Source of the DNA: a virus
Length of the DNA: 23,917 nucleotides
IMG/VR virus record: IMGVR_UViG_3300004369_000144
Location: 1 to 23,917 of that record
Strand: one strand, 5' to 3'
Below are positions 1 to 6,644 of the stretch, in pieces. The translations under genes were made by a program, and so were the position numbers. The first letter of the stretch is position 1. Every line of letters starts with the position of its first letter. Under the pieces are notes generated by a model, which was given only the letters and a program-made list of their open reading frames with translations, had not been told where the DNA came from and did no database searches.

Positions 1-260
1 GTTAGTAAAACTATATAACCATCTTGTATATTTAAATATGTAACTTATTTTCCTATACGCGCATGTGTGTGCGTGTGCGCTGTAGTAAAAAAAGGTTGAG
101 TATTTCAGAATTATAAATGGTTTATAGTTTATAGTTAAGTATAGTCGCCAGGTGGTATCCTGGGAGGGTCCTAAAAAAGGTTTTAGGTTTTTGATTTTTA
201 GTTTGCAAAGTTTTGAGGGAAGGTGGTATGGTGAACTTGCACGACGAAGGAGAGAGACGA
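1..260. other. AT-rich gene-free left end
   Basis: These 260 bases hold no convincing gene. The first 150 are much richer in A and T than the rest of the window. They contain an alternating purine-pyrimidine stretch (about 58-80, rich in GT and GC steps, with GCGCA and TGTGCGC forming an imperfect dyad) and several TATA-like words, for example TATAGT near 140. No -35/-10 pair with good spacing is clear, so any promoter for the first operon is unplaced. A short dyad CCAGG/CCTGG lies at 148-163, just before the terminator-like hairpin at 170-199. Confidence 0.5.
170..199 (+). terminator. Rho-independent terminator candidate
   Basis: A perfect 7-bp stem CCTAAAA/TTTTAGG closes an AAGG loop and is followed by a T-rich tail (188-199). 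The stem is AT-rich and therefore weak. It would end transcripts entering from the left, or act as an attenuator in the leader of the gene at 261. Confidence 0.45.
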
Positions 261-461
261 ATGACGAAGTTAGACGCGACAGGTATACCTACTGCGATGT
301 GCCCAAGTTGTGGGTCGTCGTGGTTGAACGTGCCCGTGATGTTTGACCCTGTTACCTACGAGATTGCTGCGTGGGGAACTGAAGCTTCGTGCTTTTCCTG
401 CGGAACTTTGGTTACTGCGTGCTGTCCAGTAGATGCCCTGAGCGAAAGAGGGACTGAATGA
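261..461 (+). CDS. Small zinc-ribbon protein
   Basis: This encodes a 66-residue protein that I do not recognise. Two knuckles, CPSC near residue 13 and CFSC near residue 46, make a four-cysteine zinc ribbon likely; a later Cys-Cys pair lies near the C-terminus. The ATG at 261 is chosen because AAGGAGAG lies just upstream; an in-frame GTG further up lacks as good a site. Its stop overlaps the next start (ATGA), so it heads a translationally coupled run of six genes. Zinc ribbons of this size are common in phage accessory regions and usually bind nucleic acid or protein, but nothing here shows which. Confidence 0.7.
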   Translation: MTKLDATGIPTAMCPSCGSSWLNVPVMFDPVTYEIAAWGTEASCFSCGTLVTACCPVDALSERGTE

Positions 462-673
462 TTTGGTGGCAACTTCTACTTGTGATTGCGGCGAACTTCG
501 TCTCAATCATGGCTTCTGTGGTGTTCGTGAATTTTATGAACATGAGGAAGCGAAACGCCGAAATCAGGGGACTGATGAAGGGAATCATTGCGAAGGTCGA
601 AACAGAGATGGACTTCTCTGACATCGTGAATCGCAACTTTATGAGAGACGGAGGAGATAATGACATCCGCTAA
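458..673 (+). CDS. Small single-pass membrane protein
   Basis: This is a 71-residue protein. A hydrophobic segment covers roughly residues 3-25, followed by a basic stretch (MRKRN) and a charged soluble tail. This predicts one membrane span with the tail in the cytoplasm. The start overlaps the preceding stop by four bases (ATGA), and the 3' end overlaps the next gene by 14 bases. No family is recognised. It could be a spanin-like or anchoring protein, but no lipobox or long coiled coil supports that. Confidence 0.65.
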   Translation: MIWWQLLLVIAANFVSIMASVVFVNFMNMRKRNAEIRGLMKGIIAKVETEMDFSDIVNRNFMRDGGDNDIR

Positions 674-1130
674 CGATGCACTCGCTGCCATGGGGATTGA
701 CCCTACGGAAGCGATTGCGATTGAACAGTCAAAGACCAAAAAGGTTACTCGGGATAACCGAGTCTGCATTTGTGGTCACGCTGTGGCTAGACATAAAACA
801 GACGCTTATTCGGGACTGATGGAGTGCAACCCATCAAGGATGCACTGTCCATGCAATAACGTGAGACCAGTTCTTGAGGTTGAGGACACCAGGTTGTTCC
901 TGCGTGGAACTTCTGGCCCCAAGAACGAACACGCATTGGTCCGTGGGATGACCGCTTTGGCTATGAGTGGAAAAGATGCCAAGTGGATTGAGCAACCCAA
1001 GTGCGACCGATGTGACACAGGAGAAGGACCGATTGTCCCTGTTCCGATTACCAAGACGAACAGAGTTGCGTATGAGGCAACACCTCTGAACGCCATGCTC
1101 TGCAATAACTGTTTGGAGGAAATTCGATGA
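660..1130 (+). CDS. Cysteine-rich hypothetical protein
   Basis: This is a 156-residue protein with two metal-binding-looking regions. The first, about residues 36-66, has CICGH, a following His and then a CPC motif. The second, near 115-150, has CDRC and, after about 30 residues, CNNC. Such spacing suggests two separate zinc sites. The ATG at 660 follows a GGAGGA site that lies inside the end of the upstream gene. The stop overlaps the next ATG by four bases. It is not recognised beyond a resemblance to phage zinc-binding accessory proteins. Confidence 0.7.
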   Translation: MTSANDALAAMGIDPTEAIAIEQSKTKKVTRDNRVCICGHAVARHKTDAYSGLMECNPSRMHCPCNNVRPVLEVEDTRLFLRGTSGPKNEHALVRGMTALAMSGKDAKWIEQPKCDRCDTGEGPIVPVPITKTNRVAYEATPLNAMLCNNCLEEIR

Positions 1131-1429
1131 AGGCACTAAAGAATCAGATTCGTAGTGACCTGAGTTATTTGGTTTCGGTTGGAGAAATCAACCCTGACCA
1201 GATGATAAAAGTTTTTGAACGAGTGGAGAAGGCCATCAACTCCTGGTCTGAGCAAGCAACTGATGAACTCAAACAACTTGCCAAAGATTGGGAAAACACC
1301 ATGGGTGACCTCAACGAGAGTTTCTACTCTCTGGGAGTCCGTCGTGCGATTGATGTTGTGACGGGAGAGTCGGAACTAAACAGACTTCCGATTTTGGAGA
1401 CAGACGACACTCCAGATTCTCGTGAGTGA
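1127..1429 (+). CDS. Hypothetical helical protein
   Basis: This is a 100-residue, mostly charged protein with heptad-like patterning in residues 20-60 that suggests helices, and an acidic C-terminus. No signal peptide, membrane segment or known motif is seen. It is coupled to its neighbours: ATGA overlap upstream and an 8-base overlap with the next gene, which begins at a GTG. The function is unknown. Confidence 0.65.
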   Translation: MKALKNQIRSDLSYLVSVGEINPDQMIKVFERVEKAINSWSEQATDELKQLAKDWENTMGDLNESFYSLGVRRAIDVVTGESELNRLPILETDDTPDSRE

Positions 1430-1907
1430 CCAACTCTGGTCATGGCTTCTTGCCGTGGTTGGAGTCTCTGGAATTTACTTTGTTGGTCGTAAGACCATCT
1501 GGGGTTGGGTTGTCCTGTTCATCAACGAGTGTCTTTGGATTGGTTATGCCTTAGTCACAGAACAATACGGGTTCATCTTTGCTGCCTTGGCCTACATGGC
1601 GGTGTATGTTCGTTCGTATAGGTCGTGGAGACGGGAGCCAGAAGTGCAGGAAGAAATACCTAACTCACCTTTTGATGCCTCGGAACGAATCAACCTGACG
1701 GTGAGGAAGGTCTACTTCGTCGGTGAGTTTTCTCATTGGGAGGGGGAACTTACTTACAAAGATTCTCACAGCGAAGCGGTCTATCTTGAAGTGACTGGCC
1801 CAAACTGTCTAGGGGTGCTAGACAAACTTGCTGAGTACCTAGTTAACAACGACAACGCTATTGATAGAGATTGGATGGATGAAGATGCGAACAAACCGAA
1901 ACCGTGA
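1422..1907 (+). CDS. Multi-pass membrane protein with soluble C-terminal part
   Basis: This is a 161-residue protein starting at GTG 1422, which overlaps the previous gene. The N-terminal 65 residues hold about three hydrophobic segments (near 6-22, 28-45 and 48-65) rich in Trp, Tyr and Gly. Their pattern resembles short PnuC-like or holin-like phage membrane proteins. A basic stop-transfer (RSWRR) follows, then a soluble domain of about 95 residues, probably cytoplasmic. I cannot assign a substrate. The membrane assignment is secure; the family resemblance is inference. Confidence 0.65.
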   Translation: MSDQLWSWLLAVVGVSGIYFVGRKTIWGWVVLFINECLWIGYALVTEQYGFIFAALAYMAVYVRSYRSWRREPEVQEEIPNSPFDASERINLTVRKVYFVGEFSHWEGELTYKDSHSEAVYLEVTGPNCLGVLDKLAEYLVNNDNAIDRDWMDEDANKPKP

Positions 1908-2082
1908 CGACATTGTTCAGATTGAACTGACGAAGGAAGAGGCTTCTGCCCTTGCCTTGGTCATCCGCATGGGCGGGTATCACCGTCGCAAGGAATACCC
2001 CGAGCACCTTCGACACACCGAGAGCCCCATCGTCAGATTGATGAGCAGGGTGTTGAAGCGACTCGAAAAAGCAACCAAGTAG
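1879..2082 (+). CDS. Small hypothetical protein
   Basis: This is a 67-residue basic protein. Starts at 1879 or 1885 are both possible; each overlaps the end of the upstream gene. The segment QIELTKEEASALALVI near residue 14 is typical of small phage proteins with one beta strand and a following helix, but it is not diagnostic. It is the last gene of the 261-2082 run and stops five bases before the tRNA gene. Confidence 0.55.
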   Translation: MKMRTNRNRDDIVQIELTKEEASALALVIRMGGYHRRKEYPEHLRHTESPIVRLMSRVLKRLEKATK

Positions 2083-2087
2083 TTCTC

Positions 2088-2163
2088 GGTCCCATCGTCT
2101 AGTGGCCTAGGACGCCTGCCTCTCACGCAGGTAACACGGGTTCAAACCCCGTTGGGACTACCA
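2088..2163 (+). tRNA. tRNA-Glu (anticodon CUC)
   Basis: A complete 76-base cloverleaf is visible. The acceptor stem is GGTCCCA paired with TGGGACT, with a G-U first pair. The anticodon stem CCTGC/GCAGG encloses CTCTCAC, giving anticodon CTC, which reads GAG. The T arm contains the GGTTCAAACC pattern, and CCA is encoded at 2161-2163. The proteins of this window use GAG heavily, so a supplementary Glu tRNA fits. No integrase is visible, so there is no positive evidence that it is an attachment site. Confidence 0.93.
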
Positions 2164-2385
2164 ATTCAGAATCACTTTTTCTGTTCACTTTTTGGGTCTG
2201 CCGTACAACCCTGACACTTATCACGAAACCCTTGTTTTATGGGGAAAAGTGGGGACTTGTGGGGCGTTGTTTATACAAGGAGGGCGTGTTTGTCTCTCTC
2301 CTCACGCAAAAATTCGTCCGACGGCGACGGCGTATCCTGACAAGGTGGGTAAAAATCCACGACCTTGTAAGGAGACGGAGTACAC
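2164..2385 (+). other. Structured leader upstream of the holin candidate
   Basis: This 222-base gap has no supported gene. It contains several dyads: CTTGT at 2231 and ACAAGG near 2275, GCGTG/CACGC at about 2285-2307, and the hairpin ACAAGGT/ACCTTGT (2340-2346 with 2362-2368), whose loop carries GGTAAAAAT (2348-2356). That hairpin ends just before the ribosome-binding site AAGGAG of the gene at 2386. It could therefore affect translation or transcription of that gene. The word GGGGCGTTGTT near 2260 also occurs before the second holin-like gene at about 21717. Confidence 0.5.
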
Positions 2386-2697
2386 ATGTTCGATAACAAA
2401 TTCTGGGTAGCCGCAGCAGAGCGAGCCATCAAGACTTTCGCCCAAACCCTCGTAGCCCTCATGGGCACCGAGATGGTGGGTATTCACGAGTTTGAGTGGG
2501 GTATGTCCCTCTCAGCCGCAGCCTTTGCTGGGGTTCTCTCAATCGTGACATCGCTTGCATCTGCAAACTTTGGCGCTAACCCTGGCCCATCCCTCGTGGA
2601 TGAGTCCACTCACCCCGACACGGTTGTGGTTGAGGTAGAGGTTCCAGCCGCCCCTAAGAAGGCCGTCGCAAAGAAGGCAACTTCAACCAAGAAGTAG
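2386..2697 (+). CDS. Holin candidate, r1t-like
   Basis: This is a 103-residue protein. The N-terminal half (WVAAAERAIKTFAQTL, then a second hydrophobic stretch near residues 37-58) follows the pattern of the phage r1t holin family: an amphipathic first helix with Arg and Gln, and a small second transmembrane helix. The C-terminal tail is acidic and then very Lys/Ala-rich, as in many holins. Such proteins collect in the inner membrane and trigger lysis. The start at 2386 has a strong AAGGAG site. A lysozyme-like gene is not adjacent; it lies near 20.5 kb beside another holin-like protein. The family assignment is from pattern only. Confidence 0.65.
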   Translation: MFDNKFWVAAAERAIKTFAQTLVALMGTEMVGIHEFEWGMSLSAAAFAGVLSIVTSLASANFGANPGPSLVDESTHPDTVVVEVEVPAAPKKAVAKKATSTKK

Positions 2698-2707
2698 CCC
2701 ACGGTTT

Positions 2708-2763
2708 GTGGCGCGGGGCCCAGGTATCTGCCCCCTAATAGATTTCCCCTGGGCCCCCGCCAC
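2708..2763 (+). terminator. Strong GC-rich hairpin after holin gene
   Basis: Arms 2708-2724 and 2748-2763 pair over 16 bp with a single bulged C: GTGGCG then GGGGCCCAGG, and CCTGGGCCCC then CGCCAC. The loop is about 23 bases. There is no T-run, so this is either a terminator of the type seen in high-GC hosts or an mRNA-stabilising or processing structure. It separates the holin gene from the gene at 2786. Confidence 0.55.
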
Positions 2764-2785
2764 GCCTTCTACAGAACGGAACAAC

Positions 2786-2977
2786 ATGAGCGCAGAGCGT
2801 GACGCCCACATCAAACTGGAGAAAAACCTCCGCGCCGAGATTGACGGGCTGCTTCTAGAGCTCAAACATAAGAATTATTCTTCAAAGTCTGAGAAGGCGG
2901 AGCTGAACAAAAACCTGCTCGACAAGCGGCGCGAGTATCAACAACTTCGGCTTGCTCGCCCCAAGTCCGACGGGTAG
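2786..2977 (+). CDS. Small coiled-coil hypothetical protein
   Basis: This is a 63-residue, highly charged protein with continuous helical heptad character over residues 8-55 and no cysteines or hydrophobic spans, so it is probably a short coiled coil. The ATG at 2786 is used because the region upstream folds into the hairpin at 2708-2763; an upstream GTG inside that hairpin is unlikely. The ribosome-binding site is weak (ACGGAACAAC). It lies just before the TerS-like gene, with nine bases between stop and start. Confidence 0.5.
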   Translation: MSAERDAHIKLEKNLRAEIDGLLLELKHKNYSSKSEKAELNKNLLDKRREYQQLRLARPKSDG

Positions 2978-2986
2978 GTAAAAATT

Positions 2987-4024
2987 TTGGCTGATTTAGT
3001 CCCCTTCAACGAGCCCAAAGAAGAAGAGTCCAACGAACCGCTTCTTGAGACCCCCCTTGACATGCGGCCCGACCTTGCCGCCCTCGGCTTGCAAGAGCAC
3101 GAACGGGGCGTGGTTGAGGACTCCTACGAGAACCGCCAAATCCTGCGGCAAGCCAAACTCAACTGGGATGCGGTCTACGACGCACAGGGAAAGCCAACGG
3201 GTCTCATATCGGCCCGCTCCCAAGAACAAAATCGCGAGCGCCGAATCCTTGCGCTCAACGAGAAGAAGCCGCTCCTGGTAGACCCAGATGACAAAAACTC
3301 TGAGTACTTGACGGGCCTCGACTTGCTGGTTGACGATACGGCTTGCCGTATCACCCCACCGTGGGTGGTGAACTCAACCCGAGCTTATCTAAAAGAGCAG
3401 GAAAATGGTGGCCCGTCCAATGCACGGCGGGCACCTCTAGCCCTGCCCCACCGCTGTCGAACGGTAAAAAGTGACGGCATCCGATGCATGTTGTGGTCTT
3501 CTGGACGAATCAAGGATGACGGCCTGTGCCGAATCCACCTCCGCAGCCAACGGAAACCAGGCGAGGACGTTGAACGGGCCCGCAGGAAGTTAATGCAATC
3601 TGCACCTTACGCGGTTGATGTTCTTGAGGAACTGATGGAATCCGCTATCTCTGAACCCGTTCGCCTCAAGGCTTCTTCGGAAATCCTTGACCGTGCTGGT
3701 GTTCGAGGCGGCATGGACATCGGCCTGGACGTTGAGGTGACGGACAGCCGCTCACCTGCCCAAATTGTTCAGGAACGGCTAGCGCGTCTAGCAGCTGGAG
3801 CTCAACGAGTTATTGAAGTTATTGCGACGGATGAGCCAGAAATCCAGGACGCCGAGGTTGTTGCTGATTCCGAGGAAACTGGAGCGGACGTTCCAAATTC
3901 AGAAGAACCGAATAACTCCGAGGTCGAGGAAGCAGCTCCCCCAAAATTTTTACCTAACGGCGAGGATGATGAAGACGCCGCCATACAAACGGAAGGCTTT
4001 GATGAGGATGAATTCGATGTCTGA
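2987..4024 (+). CDS. Terminase small subunit-like protein with CCCH zinc site
   Basis: This is a 345-residue protein from a TTG start. Residues 155-185 hold a zinc-binding-looking cluster (C157, C167, C181, H184). A helical segment follows (about 203-243) whose text, AVDVLEELMESA then PVRLKASSEILDRAG, is the pattern common to actinophage small terminase subunits (DNA recognition for packaging). The last 90 residues are strongly acidic and low in complexity. The TTG lies at the end of a GGTAAAAATTTTG element instead of a clear Shine-Dalgarno site. No large terminase gene follows, which is unusual and lowers confidence. An alternative is another DNA-binding protein sharing this helical repeat. 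Confidence 0.5.
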   Translation: MADLVPFNEPKEEESNEPLLETPLDMRPDLAALGLQEHERGVVEDSYENRQILRQAKLNWDAVYDAQGKPTGLISARSQEQNRERRILALNEKKPLLVDPDDKNSEYLTGLDLLVDDTACRITPPWVVNSTRAYLKEQENGGPSNARRAPLALPHRCRTVKSDGIRCMLWSSGRIKDDGLCRIHLRSQRKPGEDVERARRKLMQSAPYAVDVLEELMESAISEPVRLKASSEILDRAGVRGGMDIGLDVEVTDSRSPAQIVQERLARLAAGAQRVIEVIATDEPEIQDAEVVADSEETGADVPNSEEPNNSEVEEAAPPKFLPNGEDDEDAAIQTEGFDEDEFDV

Positions 4025-4187
4025 GATTATGGAACTGGCTGAGCAGCTAGCGGCCCGCCTCAAGGAAGATATTCCGTTGTCGCGTACCCGCGATGAGCAC
4101 ATCCGTGTAACGGCTAGGGCGAATGAAGCGGCTTGGCTTCTCGACAAGTTAACAACTCACAACGCTGATACTCAGCGTAGTGAGTAG
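4017..4187 (+). CDS. Small hypothetical protein
   Basis: This is a 56-residue protein starting at ATG 4017 and overlapping the end of the TerS-like gene by eight bases, so it is probably coupled to it. It looks all-helical (LAEQLAARLKEDI, then ARANEAAWLLDKL) and has no membrane segment or metal site. It could be a small partner of the upstream protein; this is inference from position only. Confidence 0.5.
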   Translation: MSEIMELAEQLAARLKEDIPLSRTRDEHIRVTARANEAAWLLDKLTTHNADTQRSE

Positions 4188-4201
4188 TTAACGGCTTGTC
4201 A

Positions 4202-4279
4202 ATGGGACTTAAAGAAGGCGACTGCACCAAAGAGCCAAAACCGTTTGACGGCGTGGACCCAGACGATTTCATTATTTAG
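4202..4279 (+). CDS. Very short ORF, doubtful
   Basis: This is a 25-codon reading frame from ATG 4202 with an acidic ending (DPDDFII). Spacing and codon choice resemble its neighbours, but there is no good ribosome-binding site. Its stop sits on a GGTAAAAA element at 4279. It may simply be spacer. Confidence 0.25.
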   Translation: MGLKEGDCTKEPKPFDGVDPDDFII

Positions 4280-4302
4280 GTAAAAAAGGGTAGAATAAAA
4301 CC

Positions 4303-4428
4303 ATGAGTAACGAGAACGGCGAGACTGACTGCTTCTGGTGCGAAACGGTGTACCAGGAAGCTGGTCACCCAGCCTGCCCACATTGTGGAACACCCACGGG
4401 TCAGATTTCTGTAGTTAAGTCGAAATAA
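4303..4428 (+). CDS. Tiny zinc-ribbon protein
   Basis: This is a 41-residue protein with CFWC at residues 10-13 and CPHC at 25-28, a minimal four-cysteine zinc ribbon. It has no Shine-Dalgarno site. TAGAAT at 4291-4296 lies six bases before the ATG, so transcription could begin at or next to the ATG and give a leaderless mRNA, a common mode in actinobacteria. The stop overlaps the next start by one base (TAATG). Confidence 0.6.
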   Translation: MSNENGETDCFWCETVYQEAGHPACPHCGTPTGQISVVKSK

Positions 4429-4625
4429 TGGAAAGCCGAGTCCAGAAAGCCCTCAACGCGGTACTTCTGGTCGGATGCGCCTACGAGATAGTTGCGTTGA
4501 CAACCAGGCGAGTCCCAACAATCACCCGCATCCTTCGAACGGTCGGCTCGAAACCGCAGGGAAAAGCACTTGTTTACCTGTGGATTGGGTATATCTCAGC
4601 GCATTTCCTCGAACCGCTCGACTAA
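4428..4625 (+). CDS. Small membrane protein, two spans
   Basis: This is a 65-residue protein with hydrophobic stretches near residues 8-25 and 47-62, separated by a basic loop containing TRRVPTITR. It is likely a hairpin membrane protein. It is coupled to the zinc-ribbon gene by a TAATG junction. Its last four bases overlap the end of a convergent minus-strand gene. The size and topology allow a holin, but the basic loop and lack of a lysis neighbour make that uncertain. Confidence 0.55.
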   Translation: MESRVQKALNAVLLVGCAYEIVALTTRRVPTITRILRTVGSKPQGKALVYLWIGYISAHFLEPLD

Positions 4626-4837
4626 TGGTGATGACGCCAGGTAGTTCCGTCGGTATATAACTTCCGAATAAGTCGGCGTGCTCTTAACCAGGCGAGCTTT
4701 AACATCCGCCACCAACGGTGAGCAAAAATGCGAATCGCCAGCAAACCGCCAGCTCCAGCTGTAGCGGCGAGTACAAACAACTCGTGAACCCCAAACGGGT
4801 CACCGCCCACCTGGTGAGCGAGAACTATTTCTTCCAT
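4622..4837 (-). CDS. Small membrane protein on the minus strand
   Basis: This is a 71-residue frame with a clear membrane segment (HELFVLAATAGAGGLLAIRI, about residues 18-37) followed by a strongly basic helix rich in Trp, Arg and Leu. This is protein-like, obeys the positive-inside rule, and is unlikely to arise as an antisense shadow because no plus-strand gene overlaps it apart from four bases. The start at 4837 lacks a convincing ribosome-binding site; TGTAAAAAC precedes it. It would be the only minus-strand gene before 22 kb. Confidence 0.5.
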   Translation of the reverse strand: MEEIVLAHQVGGDPFGVHELFVLAATAGAGGLLAIRIFAHRWWRMLKLAWLRARRLIRKLYTDGTTWRHHH

Positions 4838-4966
4838 GTTTTTACAATAGTGGTTAATTTGTGTTTAACGGAGAGCGGCTCGCCAGCTGCGGAAAACCTG
4901 CAGCAGAACGGAACAACTTTAGTTACTGACGGGTAACTTAAGCTGTCCATCATAGAACCAAACGGA

Positions 4967-4986
4967 CAGACTTAGTTCTAAGTCTG
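4967..4986. repeat. Perfect 9-bp inverted repeat
   Basis: CAGACTTAG and CTAAGTCTG are separated by TT. The near-zero loop suits a protein-binding operator better than an RNA hairpin. It stands in the noncoding region next to the paired GGTGTTGCACC sites. Confidence 0.6.
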
Positions 4987-5003
4987 AACGGCCTGGTACC
5001 AGC

Positions 5004-5035
5004 AGGTGTTGCACCTCAACGGTGGTGTTGCACCT
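5004..5035. promoter_or_regulatory. Paired dyad operators GGTGTTGCACC
   Basis: Two copies of GGTG-TTG-CACC start 19 bp apart, about two helical turns. The first is extended by one more pair (AGGTG...CACCT). The arrangement looks like a double operator for a dimeric regulator. No promoter is obvious directly beside it. Confidence 0.5.
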
Positions 5036-5431
5036 GGTTATTTGAATGTCGGTATATGACGGCCCGTCAGATTCTGGGGTAAAACCCCTGGTAAAACGCT
5101 AATCGTGTTTGCAGCTGCATTTTTCAATTAAGACATCAAAACAACTTTGCGGATGGCGGGCCCGCGTTTGAGCTCAACGGCCCGCCCGATGCGACTTCGT
5201 TAAATTGTGATGTTCTATAAAACAGCCCAGTGAATTCAAGCCGTGTAATTTGCTCAACATCGGAATAACTTTTTACAACTTAAGCTGGCCCGCCAGCAGC
5301 TGCGTGACGGCTCGGGCACGGTAGGTAAAAATTTTGGCAAGCGGCCCGCGAAATCCAGGGAGAAATCAATATAACTTCTTGGAGAAGCGGCCTGGAGCTG
5401 CTCCGCCGCTCGCAACTTCCCAATAACGGGG

Positions 5432-5475
5432 TCTTGACTTGACGGCCTGGAACGGTTAGCGTTCTATAAAACGGC
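5432..5475 (+). promoter_or_regulatory. Promoter candidate for the gene at 5499
   Basis: CTTGACTTGACG (5432-5443) offers two overlapping -35 boxes and GTTCTATAAAAC (5461-5472) a -10-like box. Spacing between the best boxes is longer than 17, so which pair is used is unclear. An almost identical GTTCTATAAAAC sits at 5212, suggesting that this word is a conserved control element. Confidence 0.35.
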
Positions 5476-5498
5476 CTGACAAAAAGACGGAGGACAAT

Positions 5499-5924
5499 AT
5501 GCAGACCTTTTTACCGTATCCAGACTTCACGGCGAGCGCCGAGGTACTTGATTATCGACGGCTCGGGAAACAACGGGTAGAGACGTACCAGCTACTACGC
5601 GCCATCAACGGCGAGACCAAAGGGTGGGTTAACCACCCAGCCGCTGTGATGTGGCGTGGGTACGAGTCCGCGCTCGCTTACTACGGTGTTGTGATATGCC
5701 GCGAGTGGATTCAACGTGGATATAAAGACACGATGTTGGACCGCCTGGAGCAGCTCTGGGTTGAACACGGTAAAAATCTGGTGATGCCGCCCTGGATGGG
5801 TGACACCGCGTTTCACCGTAGCCATCAATCAAACCTGGTTCGCAAGTTCCCTGAGTTTTACATTCCGCTGTTCCCTGGCGTGGGCCCCGAGCTTGAGTAC
5901 ATTTGGCCTACAACAAAAAGTTGA
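5499..5924 (+). CDS. Pyrimidine dimer DNA glycosylase-family protein (MSMEG_6728-like)
   Basis: This is a 141-residue protein. The N-terminal MQTFLPYPDFTASAEVLDYR, then RLGKQRVETYQLLRAI, and later GWVNHPAAVMWRGYESAL with CREWIQRGYKD are the signature blocks of the MSMEG_6728 / Pyr_excise family, whose T4 relative removes UV-induced pyrimidine dimers by glycosylase/AP-lyase action. The length matches single-domain members. AGACGGAGGACAAT provides a good ribosome-binding site. The gene stands alone after the noncoding region and ends inside a possible TTGACA box. Repair in phage DNA is the likely role; activity is inferred from the family only. Confidence 0.75.
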   Translation: MQTFLPYPDFTASAEVLDYRRLGKQRVETYQLLRAINGETKGWVNHPAAVMWRGYESALAYYGVVICREWIQRGYKDTMLDRLEQLWVEHGKNLVMPPWMGDTAFHRSHQSNLVRKFPEFYIPLFPGVGPELEYIWPTTKS

Positions 5925-6022
5925 CACGAACTTGACACGCCTGGTAGCCTCGCGGCGCGGGCCGTGACGCGAGGTAGTCGGAGCGTTTTTGAAACTTCCC
6001 AAAAGAAATTTTGGAATTGGTG

Positions 6023-6052
6023 TTGACAAGTTGTGCAGGTAGGTGTTATGAT
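6023..6052 (+). promoter_or_regulatory. Cassette promoter for 6087-6523
   Basis: TTGACA (6023-6028), an 18-bp spacer, then TATGAT (6047-6052). The spacer contains TGCAGGTAGGT, a one-mismatch copy of the conserved spacer element. AACGACGAAAGGACA (6067-6081) follows before the ATG. Confidence 0.8.
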
Positions 6053-6086
6053 GGTCCTACCATCCAAACGACGAAAGGACACCGAG

Positions 6087-6227
6087 ATGGTTTTCAAGAT
6101 AGAGACACCGCAGGGGGTTCTCCCCTACGAATTTGCAACTGAGCGTGAGGCCCGCGATTACGTCATGGCGGCGTTGTCGTGGAGCGGCACGCGATACCGC
6201 ATCATCAAGGAAAGGAAAACGGCGTGA
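6087..6227 (+). CDS. Tiny hypothetical protein
   Basis: This is a 46-residue protein. The start at 6087 is fixed by the AACGACGAAAGGACA start-associated element six bases upstream and the promoter at 6023. It begins with a strand-like segment (FKIETPQGVLPYEF) and a helix (EREARDYVMAALS). It is coupled to the next gene by a GTGA overlap. The function is unknown. Confidence 0.65.
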   Translation: MVFKIETPQGVLPYEFATEREARDYVMAALSWSGTRYRIIKERKTA

Positions 6228-6523
6228 GCACGATAGTCAAGATGGAAACACTGCCCGCTTGCGACTTCTGTGGCAAGACGGCGGGATACGACGCACGGAC
6301 GAAGATGGGCCCGTGGGCCTATATGTGCGAGAGTTGTTTCGAAGACAACGGCACGGGCCAGCTCGGCACGGGCTTCGGACAACGGCTAGTCAAGGACGGC
6401 GAGGACATTGTTATGTCGTGGGGCGAGGTAATGGAACTCACTCACAAGACGCAGGTGGAACTGTTCAACTTCTGCACTTGCGAAGACGGCCCGTCGGTTT
6501 ACGAAGACTGCCCGACCAGCTAG
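6224..6523 (+). CDS. Zinc-binding hypothetical protein
   Basis: This is a 99-residue protein from GTG 6224 (GTGA overlap). CDFC at about residues 12-15 and CESC near 34-37 form a probable zinc ribbon (pattern C-x2-C-G-x(17-18)-C-x2-C). CTC and a further Cys near the C-terminus may add a second site. Small proteins of this layout recur in actinophages without known function. A strong terminator follows. Confidence 0.7.
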   Translation: MSTIVKMETLPACDFCGKTAGYDARTKMGPWAYMCESCFEDNGTGQLGTGFGQRLVKDGEDIVMSWGEVMELTHKTQVELFNFCTCEDGPSVYEDCPTS

Positions 6524-6557
6524 ACGCCTAGCAACAACAGAACAACTTCACGGATGA

Positions 6558-6590
6558 GCCCTCGCCAGGACGGCGGGGGCTTTTCCTTTT
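6558..6590 (+). terminator. Rho-independent terminator
   Basis: GCCCTCGCC (6558-6566) pairs with GGCGGGGGC (6572-6580) over nine pairs with one T-G. TTTTCCTTTT follows. It ends the 6087-6523 operon. Confidence 0.85.
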
Positions 6591-6631
6591 GTGCCGCGAT
6601 GTCGAGCGAGTTGGTAAAAATGTCAGTGAGG

Positions 6632-6637
6632 TATGAT
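6632..6637 (+). promoter_or_regulatory. -10 box for a probable leaderless gene
   Basis: TATGAT ends seven bases before ATG 6645, so transcription would start at or beside the start codon. No standard -35 lies 17 bp upstream; GGTAAAAAT (6613-6621) occupies that zone instead. Confidence 0.5.
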
Positions 6638-6644
6638 AGACAGC

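Larger units (their letters stand above)
4838..5498. other. Long dyad-rich noncoding region
   Basis: This is the longest gene-free stretch (661 bases). I see AGTTAC/GTAACT at 4921-4938; a perfect CAGACTTAG-TT-CTAAGTCTG hairpin at 4967-4986; two copies of GGTGTTGCACC, 19 bp apart (5005-5015, 5024-5034), the first inside AGGTGTTGCACCT; GGGGTAAAACCCC at 5076-5088; GGCGGGCC with GGCCCGCC near 5156-5185; and nested GCGG/CCGC, GGAG/CTCC arms near 5387-5409. A decamer close to (A/G)(A/G)CGGCC(T/C)G recurs about eight times between 4987 and 5479. GTTCTATAAAAC occurs twice (5212 and 5461). One GGTAAAAAT lies at 5324. It could be a replication origin, a control region or a structured RNA. Confidence 0.55.

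Noticed and set aside
58-82. GT-rich alternating stretch as Z-DNA or a cos-like site
   Set aside because: Too short and imperfect, and no second copy exists at the other edge to support a terminus.
2192-2410. TTG-started frame before the holin gene
   Set aside because: No ribosome-binding site; it runs through several hairpins and into the holin start.
5925-5950. Promoter TTGACA (5921) to TAGCCT (5945)
   Set aside because: Spacing is 18 and boxes are partly within the preceding stop; with the much better promoter at 6023 so close it may be chance, so it was not listed.
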